Source: Branchiostoma belcheri (lineage: Eukaryota > Chordata > Leptocardii > Amphioxiformes > Branchiostomatidae). From it: 64,000 bases of DNA. The DNA is taken from NCBI RefSeq assembly GCF_001625305.1, contig NW_017804165.1:328127-392126 (forward strand), in the 5' to 3' direction. This document shows positions 48,949 through 59,970 of this stretch, one piece after another (position 1 is the first letter of the stretch; every line of letters begins with the position of its first letter). The translations under genes were made by a program, and so were the position numbers. Under the pieces are notes generated by a model. That model worked only from the letters and a program-made list of their open reading frames with translations, was not told the DNA's origin and did no database searches.

Positions 48949-50035
48949 CTTGTAAAAAATGTTTGTAAGCACACAGAGATTTCGCATAACTTAAAAACAT
49001 AAAAAAGGCAAACAAAATGTAAATATACATTGGTGAGTTGTATGATAATCAGTTGGTTTTCATGTAAAATTGTAATGGTAAGTAGTACATGATTCCTCTG
49101 TTAATTATTGTGTGTTTTACCCCGCCCACTAAATTCTGGTTGATTCCATTCATTGAGTAAGTCAAAAAGGCAATTTTACTCCTAATCTTAAGAGTCCAAA
49201 TTGTAGGGCACATCACATTATGACCTTAATAGACAGGTGGCTATCTCATCACCACTATATGATTATCAAAAATGTTCCACAAAAGTTCCAAGTTTACCTG
49301 TTGTACTCTTGTCAGGATGCTTGGATGCTCCAGGTGTACAGGAAAGATGTGCAGCAGACTGTGTCGGCATTTTGCGTTCTTCTTTTCCCTCCCTTAAACC
49401 TGTTTTGTGTACAAACACGATAGGCTTAATGCCAAATTTCCTAAGCTATCAAATGGTGACATAGATACACTTGTTTGGACAACAATTCCCTGGTTAGCAG
49501 CTATGTCACCCAAATACTGAACAGTAATTGTCCTTCCCTGCAGCAAAATGTCTTAACGTATTCCTAGCTTCCAGAAACACTGAAGGGGCCTGGTCACACA
49601 TCCCAATACAGCATAAAGTTAGGTAATAAAGGTCAGAAATGTTGCAAATGTAGGTTTCATGGGAAAGTGAGTATTCTGTAGGATGGGGCTGCTGGGCTGG
49701 AGGATTACTGTAGCAAAACAGACAAAATCCTCAGACATTCCATCCTCTGTAGAGCTTGTCTTAGCCTTACTTAGCAAAGCCAATCCAATCCATGATGACA
49801 CAATCACATGTACAGTATCTACAGGGAATGTACCTGTCAATACCCTGAGAAAACCTGCCCTCTTAGACATCAGTGTCAAAGTCTTGGCAACTTGCGTGAC
49901 ATATACTGGACCACATTAGAACAAAACTTTTGTACAGAAGGTTGCATTGCATATTTTGACAGTCAGTCCTGTCAGAGCAAATGTTGGTCAATAACTTTAT
50001 CTTTTGGCTAGAGACCATTCTTTTTTTCCTGCCAC

Positions 50036-50228
50036 CTTCAGATTTATTTTGTGTTTTTTCTGGAGCTGCCCCAACATCATCAAGCACTTCCTTAAGACAC
50101 AACCGGGATGTAAGGATCATTAAATCTCTCCAAGCACTACACACTACAATCACCATGAAACGCTTAGACTGTGTGACAGTAGTACTTTCCACAAGTGTCC
50201 GCTTTACATCCGAGATGGTTTTAAAGAG
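50036..50228 (-). CDS. Coding exon, minus-strand gene of unknown function
   Basis: The frame opens in phase 0 after the acceptor 'acttttactggtgctattag' and leaves in phase 1 at GAAG|gtggca. It encodes 64 residues, including LFKTISDVKRTLVESTTVTQ, SKRFMVIVVCSAWRDLMILT and a charged end, APEKTQNKSE. The first half looks like packed helices. The donor is only moderate, so the 3' edge is less sure than the frame. A plus-strand frame with its own strong acceptor overlaps (from 50041), but it ends at once and fits no other exon. Confidence 0.58.
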
Positions 50229-50279
50229 CTAATAGCACCAGTAAAAGTGGCCAGCGAAAGAGCAAGTACAAACAGTCAT

Positions 50280-50720
50280 TAACGTGTCCCTGCAAAGTTA
50301 GCCCTGTTCTTCCATGGCGTGGCTCGTTGCCGGGGAAACGGCACGGGCAAATTTGGTTGGCCATTACCTTCGGACCGATAACACCGTTATTTGAAGTGCA
50401 AACAAAGCCAGATGTTTCACGACGACGCATACTGGGTCGGCCGAGATGTTGTTTACAAATGGTAGCCATGGAAACACAATCGCAGCTGGCCACATCGTCC
50501 CTGATCGTGTTAATAGATTAGTTTGCGATGTCAACAGAGCGGCAGGTGCTCCTGACAAGGGCAAGGTGATTCTAGGACTCGCGGCGAGCAGGCCGAGCTA
50601 TCTCCCCGGCACGGCACACGGTCAATATTGACGTGTGTACACACAGAACGCCGAGGCGGCAGGTGCAACACGGGCAAACCGGACAGAACAAAGACCGCTG
50701 ATCCGCACCAAACTGTGACC
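50280..50720. promoter_or_regulatory. CpG-rich patch inside a CpG-poor intron
   Basis: CG dinucleotides are dense here, whereas the flanking several kilobases have few. Two X-box-like palindromes lie inside: GTTGCCGGGGAAAC (50326-50339) and GTAGCCATGGAAAC (50462-50475). In a mosaically methylated invertebrate genome this suggests a protected, unmethylated element such as an internal promoter or enhancer. No transcription start could be identified. Confidence 0.4.
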
Positions 50721-51586
50721 CATTTGTCAGAGGAAGGACACAGACCAGGGACAGAGCAGGAGTATCCCCTGGACCTCTGCCAGACATGTCATGTGCAATG
50801 TTTCACTGCTGGGAGAGACTGAGTGACCAGCTTGCAAGAAAGCATGGCATCATTTCTGTACACAGAACACTGGGACTCTGTTCCTCCATACATGAGCTTG
50901 GATGTTGATCCACATCAGACACCAGTATTGAACATCTAGCAAATAGACTGTTTTCCTTCCTTAAGTTCCTTCTAAACTTTGGGACTTTGAATGAGCTTCA
51001 ACAAACACAAGGAAATCTGAATATATTGGCCATGAAAGAATGAATAAACTTTTACGTTGGATCTTCTCCACTTAAGGTATAACAAACTGTCAGCCACATG
51101 TAGTCTTGTTGCCATTTTATTTGGAACATTGGAACATTCAAGATATACCCTTCCGGCAATTTCTTTGCCAGCATGTCAGATTTGATCAATGCAATCAATA
51201 CAACATTTTATCTAAATTTAGCAAATATGCTGTATAAGCCAGTGCCTGGTTCTCTATGTACTGCGCGATGATTTATGCAAACCTTACAGTGTAACATTTA
51301 CAGGTTAATGACTCCATATTTGCAGGTGTGACAGTTGTTTGTTGTGTTAACAAACAGCCAGGTGTGCAGCCCACGTGGCAGGTGAGATAACAGGTAGCGT
51401 GGGGGGCGGGGCCCTTCAACTATTCTGCTGATGACCTTTTAGTTTAAGACCCGACACAATCTAAACAGTCCACTCAAAACAAGTACTCAAAGAAGCTCTG
51501 TATTACTATTCATGAACAGTTTGAATGTTCATCATGCACAATTTTCCTCAAGCACAAACTGGTCATTATATATTAGTGATGGAATG

Positions 51587-51640
51587 ATGAATGAATGAAT
51601 GAATGAATGAATGAACACATGGATAAATGAATGAATGGGT
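51587..51640. repeat. (GAAT)n microsatellite
   Basis: Repeated GAAT/ATGA units with one interruption ('cacatggat'). Confidence 0.9.
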
Positions 51641-51869
51641 CACAAACCTGGAGAGGCATCTTAAGGAGATTTTACCACAATGTTATCTTAATGTACCAAA
51701 TTAGATCATAGCTTTAGTACCAAGGAAGTAAATGTTTGACAGTACAACAGGAATTATGGACGCAATCTTACCACAGGATGATTCTAAGTGTATTCTGTGT
51801 ATTGATGACCAAGTTTGAGTTCCATAACAAGCTCATCAATTTTGCTTATGGCCTCAAAAGACTTGTTAC

Positions 51870-51965
51870 TGAGATAAACCGGTCATATAAGATGTTGAAG
51901 TACCCAGTGTACCACAACAGGAGTGTCTCACGTGCCAAAATTGATATATTCCCCGGCAGGTGTAA
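51870..51965 (-). CDS. Candidate coding exon, minus-strand gene
   Basis: A 96-bp frame, phase 0 at both ends, between the acceptor 'catttgttcccgataaag' and the donor TCA|gtaaca. It encodes LHLPGNISILARETLLLWYT followed by GYFNILYDRFIS. The C-terminal helix runs on naturally into the next exon (LFKTISDVK). The plus strand is also open here (51777-51959, with plausible splice sites), so the strand assignment rests on the fit to the minus-strand chain. Confidence 0.48.
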
Positions 51966-54338
51966 CTTTATCGGGAACAAATGTCGCCGACATCATACTT
52001 TGTCAAAACAAGTTCCCCTGAGTTGACTCAAGCACAGTAATGGCATTTTCTTGTTGACACTGTACACAAAAGGGCAGGTGTAGCCGGGCCGTGGCGCGTG
52101 CGACAATAATGCATACCTGGGGATGGTAAAACATCTTCAGACACACACTATAGTCACAAAGACTGCGCCAGGTCCAGTACTCGGTCTGTTTACCCTACAA
52201 ATACAGCTGCAGGTGTGAGATTAGGCAGCCACGTGCCGCAGATTCAGACCTGATTATGAGGAATAAGCAGACACACGGGCTGTATGAACAAACAGTGCTA
52301 CTGACAGTCATGACAGATTTTCCCTTTAGATCAACAACCGGGAAAAATGAGTTGATAATGTCTCCCAACGCTCCTGATACCACAACAGAAACAGGAAGGG
52401 GGGAGGTAACAAATACAGAAATTATGATCTTGTAATTTATTACAAGTTGGCAAAAATGTCGAGCCTGACCAACTATTGAAAAAGTTGTAAATACCATTCA
52501 TGTTCCAACCATACAGTATTCACATACCAAGACAACGTCCACCCTATCTGGTACACAGAATGATACTTTCCTTATAATGTTGTCATGTCCAACTCCCATA
52601 TCTACCTACATAGGTCAGACTCTATTTCTGGATACCTCATTCCATAAGCAAGACCAAACCATCAATACATGACCATATTGTGACTCATATGTTGTTATTG
52701 ATGGTAGCTTGTAGTAATAATTGTAAGATAGTTTAGTTTTGTACTATTGTTGTCTTACTGCTACAGTAAGACTACCATGTACGATTGTCGAGCAATAAAG
52801 TTTATTCATTCAACATTCAGTCACAGGTGACACGGCATCGTAAAGAACACCTAACCCACTGATTGGGTAGGAAGGTACGTCTCACGGATGCCCCCTGCCA
52901 ACTTGAACTTCACCTGTTGGAACGTGAATCTCACAAAACTTGGTAGATGAAGAGGCAATAGCATTCAGCACTGCTACATGTACAAGCCAGTTTGTGGCTT
53001 ATACGTATAATTTCTGTTGGCAATAAAGTACAAGTGACAGGCTGATCTCGAACCTAGAAAAGTTGCAGAGACACATTGGGGATTTGACTATAACGTTGTG
53101 TCCTATATATATTATCATCATATAGCAAGTACAAATGTATAACTTTGACGGCCAAAAATCACATTACAAGCATGTGATTTATTTGTTGAATCAAACCAGC
53201 AGTTGTGAATGGTCATACCAGTACACAGCTAATACACACATGTACATATACAGCAACTACAATTTGCACAATCATAATTATCACAGATCCCTACCAGATT
53301 TGGTAGGAAATGTCGGTGAAATTTGCAAGTAAAGATCAAACGTCCGTGTCGTGTAACACGGCGCAAACTTGTGTTAGTTGTAGCACAGCTGGTGGATTCC
53401 CAGCGGGTCAGGAGGTCATCGAAAACGGTAACAGAGACGATAATTATGATGGATGACGCCACACCCTCTCACAATCACCGCACTTGGGACTTTTTTCTCC
53501 GGGCACTTTGGCGCACATTCTGCATTGTTATTAATGAATTGCATCCTAAATTCAAGTTAGACAACACAACATGCAGTCCACTTAAATAGCAACTATGTTC
53601 ATGCTAATTATCAGCAAAATGCTGCAGAGTGGCGTATCTATCACAGAGTTCTACAAGCTTGATTTGAATATGTTTCATTTGAATTGTTGGATGGCGTCGA
53701 CATTTACGACCACATGATTAATGGAGCAGGTGTAGGAGACTGAAAAGTTGATAAAACGATTTGATTCATGCGTTCGACAAAAGAATTTGTTTTACCAACA
53801 AAGCTAATGAGATTATTTCAGATTATTTCCTAAGTAAAACTGGTAAAACTCGACAACGAGAAAAATTTTTCTGAAAAGGAGATTAGAATGCTATTGTGTT
53901 TTCAATGAGCAGTTTTTGTCCTGAATATCTATCGATGATCCAGACTATATATGATAATATATTCCAAAATCACACTTCGCTTTTATTAACAAAATGATAT
54001 CCTAAAATCAGCTCTTATGGCAATTCGCTGATAACAGCTTTTGCTTGCCAGGGGCAACCTTTCCTTTTAATGACTTTCAAATATGCATTCGATTCAAATA
54101 TTCATGTAATCAAATTAGGAAGAAAACCAACTTTATGTGCTGGACTTTCTCTATCATTGCACCAGTGAAAACACGTAACTTAATATTCACTTTTTTGTAT
54201 AGTTATATGTTGCGACTTTCTCGGCATAGTTTGGAAATGCAGGTCCATATGTGTGCGTTTGGCCTTGGGATTTGACCAAGCCCCTGCAGGTGTAACTAAA
54301 CACCAAGCCCACCGCATTTACAATTCCCAACCTGCGGT

Positions 54339-55272
54339 GGGTTTATGGAAAAAAGAGTCCAGTCCGATTGGCGGAAAAAGCAGTCCAGTCCGATTTTGGG
54401 GTGGAAAAAGCAGTCCGGTGGTTTCTACCAAATTTTACGAAAGACCATAGGCACAATTTTTTCGTGTGTGTGTACTTCTAGTTTCTATGGGTACTTCGAG
54501 TTTCTATGAGTACTTCTAGTTTCTATGGGTACTTAGAGTTTCTATGACTATTTAGAGTTTGTATGGGAACTTGAATTAGCATATATGTGACTCACTATAT
54601 GCCGCCTTAACCCGTAATTCAGGCAGCCTTGGGTGAGGAATAGCGGACAACTGATTTACACCTCTTGGGACCACCGAAAAGTAGTTTCTATACATACAGG
54701 TCACCTATCCACAATAAACAAAAGTTAATTATTAAGGGATTCTTTCTTACAATTGTACTTCCGGTACTTACATGCTTGTCGGTGTAATGCAAAGTCTGCC
54801 ATACGTGGCTTTAGCAGTGGCCGGCTGGATGTTGGGCAGCTGGCAACCGTAAAGCGATTTAATCAGGCTACTTGCAAGCAGGATCGGCCCTGTAAATCTC
54901 GTCAGTTGACCGCTTCATCTTTTGACTAATTATTATTACTTATATGTAAGTAATAATCCGGAGGCATGATGATGATGATGATATGTAAGTTACAGACTGT
55001 AAGTTCCCATGCAAACTCTAAGTACTCATAGAAACTCTAAGTTCCCATACAAACTCTAAGTACTCATAGAAACTCTAAGTACCCATAGAAACTCGAAGTA
55101 CTCATAGAAACTCGAAGTACCCATAGAAACTAGAAGTACACACACAATAAAAAATTGTGCCTATGGTCTTTCGTAAAATTTCGTACAAACCACCGGACTG
55201 CTTTTTCCACCCCAAAATCGGACTGGACTGCTTTTTCCGCCAATCGGACTGGACTCCTTTTTCCATAAACCC
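54339..55272. mobile_element. Foldback element, 934 bp, with 9-bp target duplication
   Basis: ACCTGCGGT flanks it exactly at 54330-54338 and 55273-55281. The ends are long inverted repeats, starting GGGTTTATGG and containing 'agtccagtccgattggcgg' and 'gcagtccggtggttt' with their complements. Each arm then contains tandem 19-bp units such as GTACTTCTAGTTTCTATGG: about five on the left (54474-54570) and seven on the right (55010-55140). The units alternate between two variants, giving a 38-bp higher-order repeat. There is no open frame in the 350-bp centre. The structure recalls Drosophila FB and sea urchin TU elements and Mutator-like elements, all with long, internally repeated arms. Confidence 0.9.
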
Positions 55273-56257
55273 ACCTGCGGTATCACCATTGCAAATTCTG
55301 GGACCCAGGTTGTCAGACCGTAGGGGAGCGCGCCGCCCTATTGTGGTGCTAATGTATCAGCTAATAGTGGGTAGATACCCTGCGGTGCGGAGATTTCGTG
55401 GTCTATCTAATTGCAAGATAACAGTTGCAAAGAGCATGCTCCACCAATCCATCAAGTTCAATGTGGCTGCATGTCATTAAAGCGGTCACTTTCTTTTCCT
55501 TGAAGTTGAATGTCCCCTACTCCTTCTGTCAAGGCTGACCAAGTCCCCCACAGGGTCTTTGTTCCAATCCTGATGCCAACAAATTTCAAACTTTGCTCTT
55601 GACCACACTTTGTGTAAAATTGTACAAAAAGTAAACGATTCTGGCCTCTTTATCTTATTTAACATTTAGAAAAGCCTCCTTTTTGCTTGGCACATATATC
55701 TTTCCCATCACTTAAAAAGGAACAAGGGCTATTCTGATGCCATCTATTAAGTACGAAATGGCATTTTGATTCCAAAATGTCTAGTCAAACTGACTAATTC
55801 AATTCCTTTTCATGTAATAAATCTCAAACCAAACTTTAGTAGCACTACTTTTAGCACTACTTTGGCACAACCGTGGTGAGAGCAATCAAGGCCCATGGAG
55901 CTCGTATATGACTAATAAAATAATATCTACTGCTACATTATTCATTCATAGACCATAAATGTCATGATTTTCTGCCCGTAAAAAAGACAGACCTCAGCTT
56001 TGAGAGACGAGGAGAGCTAACACCTTCAGTTGCAGCTTTACTACCAAATAAAATCGTGGTGTATGAAATACCAACCATGCTGAAAGAAAATACCACGGGG
56101 ACGTGAATGCACGGTGGAAAATATCACCTACAGAGATTGATGACAACAGTTTTATTTCAGAACCTTCTAACGCTTTTTATGGAAGAACGACTTTATCCGC
56201 AGAGACAGGGGATGATATTTTATCTTTAACGACTTTGGAAGGGCACCTTTAACTCAC

Positions 56258-56319
56258 TTCCAGAACATGTAAGATTTGATAACAGTGACCCAAGATGGCA
56301 ATTAGCCGAGAAAGGTGAA
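56258..56319 (-). CDS. Short coding exon, minus-strand gene
   Basis: A 62-bp exon between the acceptor 'tcatttcgctccattttag' and the donor GAA|gtgagt, both strong. It encodes HLSRLIAILGHCYQILHVLE, a typical amphipathic helix pair. It enters in phase 1 and leaves in phase 0, compatible with the exon ending at 63424 (or the optional exon 56690-56854) and with the exon at 51870. It is too short to identify. Confidence 0.5.
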
Positions 56320-56689
56320 CTAAAATGGAGCGAAATGAGATTAGTTATCAGAAGAACATGATGGCCTCCAGTAATGGGAATTCCCAGGAGACATATGAAG
56401 GGGGTAGAGCACTCAAGTCTCAAGACAGACAGACTTGATGTAATGTCTGGTGTCTCCGGGCCAAGAGAATCAAAATATATTGTTCCTTCACAGAGCATTC
56501 AAGATGTTGGCATTTCTTTGTATAACTTGTATGTAAAAAGTGGACAAGATAAAACTTCAAAAGAACTGCACTAAGATGATAACTATGTAACCACTCTTTG
56601 TCAGGGCTAAGAATGTGAACTCTTTAAGCAAGGATCATGGTGCGTCATACAGTCAAAATTGCATGTACTCTCGAGACTTCTTCTCTCAC

Positions 56690-56854
56690 AATTTGATGAT
56701 TCAAAAAATGGATGGACGGATTTCTGACAGTTTAAAACAGCAAGATATGTGAACTCAAAGTATCGGTAGCAGGGGCTGTTCCACAAATGCCTTGTTTCCT
56801 TGCCTTCCAGTTTCATCACTTTTCCTGCCAGAGTACACCTAAGTGATGCAACCA
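56690..56854 (-). CDS. Possible cassette exon, minus-strand gene
   Basis: A 165-bp open segment after 'cactcaaatatatcaag' and before ATT|gtgaga, in phase 1 at both ends, so its inclusion or skipping would keep the frame between 63424 and 56319. The peptide includes VASLRCTLAGKVMKLEGKET and SPCYRYFEFTYLAVLNCQKS. The acceptor and donor are only fair, and codon use is less marked than in the firm exons. Confidence 0.3.
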
Positions 56855-57485
56855 CTTGATATATTTGAGTGATGATCAAAAGAGAACCTGTACTTAAGAT
56901 GTGGGCAAAGTGGACACCTTTGACCTACATATGGTAGAAAGTCCATCACAGAGGGATTAGCGAAGCTGCTGCCCCATCTATTCAACAGCAGATAAGGTAA
57001 ATCCCCGCAGCTTCAATTACTCAGGACCATCCAGGAGGCTGTTACCATGGTGAACCTCGCCACATTGGTAGTCTAAAGTGTAATGTTCTGGAGATGACCT
57101 CTGATATGCTGTGAGTGGAAAATAGATTTAGGGATGGACCTGGGAGGATGGCTGAGGAGGGCAGGTGTATATAAAGGAAATGGGGAAAAGGTTGCTCTAA
57201 GGGTATTATCCTCCTGGCAAATACATCTGTTGCACAAGATTTGTATTCAGAGTATCTGTATCTGTACAGATAACATTCCCTACTATGTTATAGATGTTGC
57301 AAACAGAGAAAAGTCCTTTATTAAGACAGATATCTGCTAAAAGCAGGTGTAGGCATTCATATTTTATGCCTCTTCAGCTCTTCCCATTTAGTCTCCTAAT
57401 CTTTGCCTACAAAATTAATGAATGGACAGGTACATACAGATATTCACAAATGTAATCTTTGATTTGAACTGCAGTTGTCTCCACA

Positions 57486-58120
57486 TTTGAGCACAGGTAT
57501 CTAATACCTGGCCTTTCTGCAGGTATCTCCACACCTGGCCTGACTACAGGTGTCTTCTGATCTGGCCACAGGTATCTAACACCTGGTCTGGCTGCAGGTG
57601 TCTCCACACCTGGGCGCAGGTATCTAACACCTGGTCTAGCTGCAGGTGTCTCCACACCTGGGCGCAGGTATCTAACACCTGGTCTGGCTGCAGGTGTCTC
57701 CACACCTGGGCACAGGTATCTACTGTAAAACCTGGTCTAGCTGCAGGTGTCTCCATACCTGGGCACAGGTTTTTAACACCTGGTCTGACTACTGCAGGTG
57801 TCTCCACACCTGGGAACAGGTATCTAAACACCTGGTCTGGCTGCAAGTGTCTCCACACCTGGGTGCAGATATCTAAACACCTGGTCTGGCTGCAGGTGTC
57901 TCCACACCTGGGCACAGGTATCTAAACACCTGGTCTGACTGCAGGTGTCTCCACACCTGGGCACAGGTATCTAAACACCTGGTCTAGCTGCAGGTGTCTC
58001 CACACCTGGGCACAGGTATCTAACACCTGGTCTGGCTGCAGGTGTCTAAACACCTGGTCTAGCTGCAGGTGTCTCCACACCTGGGCACAGTCAGGCTGCA
58101 GGTGTCTCCACACTTGCCAA
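57486..58120. repeat. Minisatellite of 48-bp units packed with E-boxes
   Basis: About a dozen units of the form CAGGTATCTAACACCTGG (+ tctggctg) then CAGGTGTCTCCACACCTGG (+ gcg). Each unit is a dimer of two short palindromes, CAGGT...ACCTG, giving four CAGGT/ACCTG boxes per 48 bp. The unit length is a multiple of three, so minus-strand frames stay open (PAARPGVRYLRPGVE repeats), but insertions break the frame and there is no start or splice context. It lies in an intron of the minus-strand gene, upstream of the nested gene. Confidence 0.92.
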
Positions 58121-58285
58121 CAGGTACGTACATTCCTGACAGGTGCTTCTCCTCACTTGGCATCTTCTGCCATGTTCCCCTTGTCACAGGTGTGTTCATC
58201 TACATGGCAGTGCACACCTCTATACTGCATGTTTTCTATCCGATGATGGTATTGATCCTTGAAATATTGCTACATATGGTCCCTT

Positions 58286-58316
58286 GGCTACACCTACACC
58301 TACACCTACACCTACA
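58286..58316. repeat. (CTACAC)n short tandem repeat
   Basis: Five hexamer units of CTACAC just upstream of the first exon of the nested plus-strand gene. Confidence 0.85.
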
Positions 58317-58357
58317 GCTGACATGTAACTTTCATTTCCACTTGGTGATCCAGCAAA

Positions 58358-58539
58358 ATGAATCTTTTAAAAAGCAATTTAGTTGACAGGCTTCACCTCA
58401 TACTAAATCCTACTGGACCAACTCATACTGAAAGTTTAATTTGCATCAATGCTGCTAAGCAGTGTCTTGCAATACAAGAGCTTCTCACAGGTTTACGGGA
58501 TTTAGCTGCAATAGATGCAGGGAATTGCTGTAACATAGT
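58358..58539 (+). CDS. First coding exon of a small nested gene, function unknown
   Basis: The ATG at 58358 has A at -3. An acceptor-like 'cttggtgatccag' lies just before it, so a non-coding first exon upstream is possible. The exon ends at ATAGT|gtaagt. It encodes residues 1-60, with helix-like stretches LICINAAKQCLAIQELLTGL and RDLAAIDAGNCC. It leaves in phase 2, which fits the exon at 58623. The segment lies in the minus-strand gene's intron between 56319 and 63424. Parts are also open on the minus strand, with a good acceptor, but that frame does not fit the minus chain. Confidence 0.42.
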
Positions 58540-58622
58540 GTAAGTGTTCATAAGGCAGGCAAGCACATTTCCATTTGTTAGGAGAAACCTTATACATGTA
58601 TGGGTGTTGCCAAGTCAATTAG

Positions 58623-58780
58623 GCAGCAGAATCTTCAAATTGATGAAGGCGGCTACCTCAAACGAAAGAAGAAGAAGAAGAAGTCAAGTCTGAGTACAAG
58701 TGTACTGTGTTCAACAAGTCTGAGACAAAAACTTCAATGTCACCCCCCAAAATTCCTTCTTCAGAGGGATGGTCTTGCAG
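58623..58780 (+). CDS. Second coding exon of the nested gene, lysine-rich
   Basis: It follows 'caagtcaattag' and ends at TTGCAG|gtactt. It encodes residues 61-113, with a run of basic residues, LKRKKKKKK (residues 73-81), that resembles a nuclear localisation signal. The run comes from an AAG microsatellite. It enters with one base and leaves in phase 1, matching 62186 (or the alternative at 58850). The acceptor is weak in pyrimidines. Confidence 0.42.
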
Positions 58781-58849
58781 GTACTTAAACCAATGGCTGG
58801 AGTAATTGCATTTTTTGTACTCCTCTTGCCCCGCACGCAATGTTATCAG

Positions 58850-58968
58850 CGCCATCTGGCAAGATAGTCAACATGGCAGGTTCAGTACCCCTGATCTCTC
58901 CTGATGCAGCGATTCTGGCGCCCTTCCCGTCTTCTGAACCTGTCCGCAGAATTACTCCTACCCCCTGA
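58850..58968 (+). CDS. Alternative terminal exon of the nested gene
   Basis: After a pyrimidine-rich tract ending 'gcaatgttatcag', a frame in the right phase encodes PSGKIVNMAGSVPLISPDAA and ends TPTP with TGA at 58966-58968. The same GC-rich stretch is open in two minus-strand frames, so frame openness alone says little. It is an alternative to the exon at 62186. Confidence 0.2.
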
Positions 58969-59405
58969 TAGGAACCTGCTGCCATGGCAACCAACCTGCG
59001 GGTCGGCCCAAAGGTCAATTCTGAGCTCATAATCATGGAACTGGCTCAAGAGCATGAAATATTCCGTGTAACCATGCAGCAGACCCTGCCAGCTTTGCAA
59101 AGGTTACACGGAATCGTTTGGTCTGCATCTGACCTACTTATTCCTCCAACTGGAATATGAAAGACGGAAATCAAACAGAATTATGCTGATTATCCTTTTG
59201 CCTCCCACTGTGCAGTAGATGTAGCCTACGTCACACATTTGCACACAGGAGTAGAAGTCTAATGTGTCCGAGAGATTTACCGACGTTACGTACTGACATT
59301 TATTTATCATGTCAATAAACCGTGCATCAATTCCTTCCTTATTCATAGAGGAATTCAAATGGATGGCGGGCAGACTCCTTAACGTGGTGTGGAAATGGTC
59401 TGATG

Positions 59406-59781
59406 TAGTGCTGCATACCGGTTCACTGGACTTGGATCCGGACGTAAGAATGTTTAGGTTCAAGTCCAAAAAAACCTAAAAGTCAAGAACCGAGTCCGGA
59501 CTTATTACCATAAAAGACCATTTCACATACCCCTTTTCTTTCCAAACCACCTAAAACCTTCCGTAGATTGCAAAATCTTTGCTGCAAAATGAAGAAAACA
59601 TTGCCATCGGGCATCGTCAAGTACCGGCCCCCATGTTACGTGGCCAAAGTTTCACCCAGACAACATTGCAAGGTTGCCAACATGCAATTTTGTATATGCC
59701 ATGGGTTTAGGCACCTAAACCTAAACCTCTGGACTTGAATCCGGACCTGAACCTAAAATTGAGTTTAGGTATGCATCACTA
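59406..59781. mobile_element. hAT-like MITE, 376 bp
   Basis: The exact 8-bp duplication GTCTGATG flanks it at 59398-59405 and 59782-59789. The ends are TAGTGCTGCATACC and the inverted TAGTGATGCATACC. A TAGNGNTGCA-type end with an 8-bp duplication is characteristic of hAT transposons. Subterminal inverted blocks around 'ggacttggatccgga' and 'ggacttgaatccgga' are present. There is no transposase frame. Confidence 0.9.
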
Positions 59782-59956
59782 GTCTGATGAAACGCTGGGC
59801 TCTCAAGGCCAACTGACCTGGAAAAATAAGTGATGTTGACAAGTGAAGGGATCAAACAGGTCAACTGGAGGAGAAGCAACGCCACAAGAACTTGGGCGGG
59901 CACATGCTGCCCTAATATGGTCGTGACCTACTTCTGCGGGATAAGTAAAATGTGAG

Positions 59957-59970
59957 GTTACCGTGGTAAC
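59957..59970. promoter_or_regulatory. RFX-type X-box
   Basis: GTTACCGTGGTAAC, a near-perfect palindrome matching the RFX consensus. It lies in an intron of both the minus-strand gene and the nested gene. Confidence 0.35.

Noticed and set aside
51777..51959. Plus-strand candidate exon (FEFHNKLINFAYGLKRLVTE)
   Set aside because: The same bases on the minus strand give an exon that fits in phase between two other minus exons; the plus reading has no such neighbours.
57407..57915. Minus-strand frames with a 16-residue repeat (PAARPGVRYLRPGVE)
   Set aside because: They follow the 48-bp minisatellite; unit insertions shift the frame and there is no start, splice or flanking coding context.
58385..58535. 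Minus-strand exon with a good acceptor (frame beginning QFPASIAAKSRKP)
   Set aside because: It is phase 0 at both ends and cannot be placed before the phase-1 exon at 56319 without another unseen exon; the plus reading forms a complete three-exon frame.
59134..59469. 111-codon minus-strand open frame
   Set aside because: Its 5' part lies in the hAT-like MITE (59406-59781), and no splice sites or codon bias support the rest.
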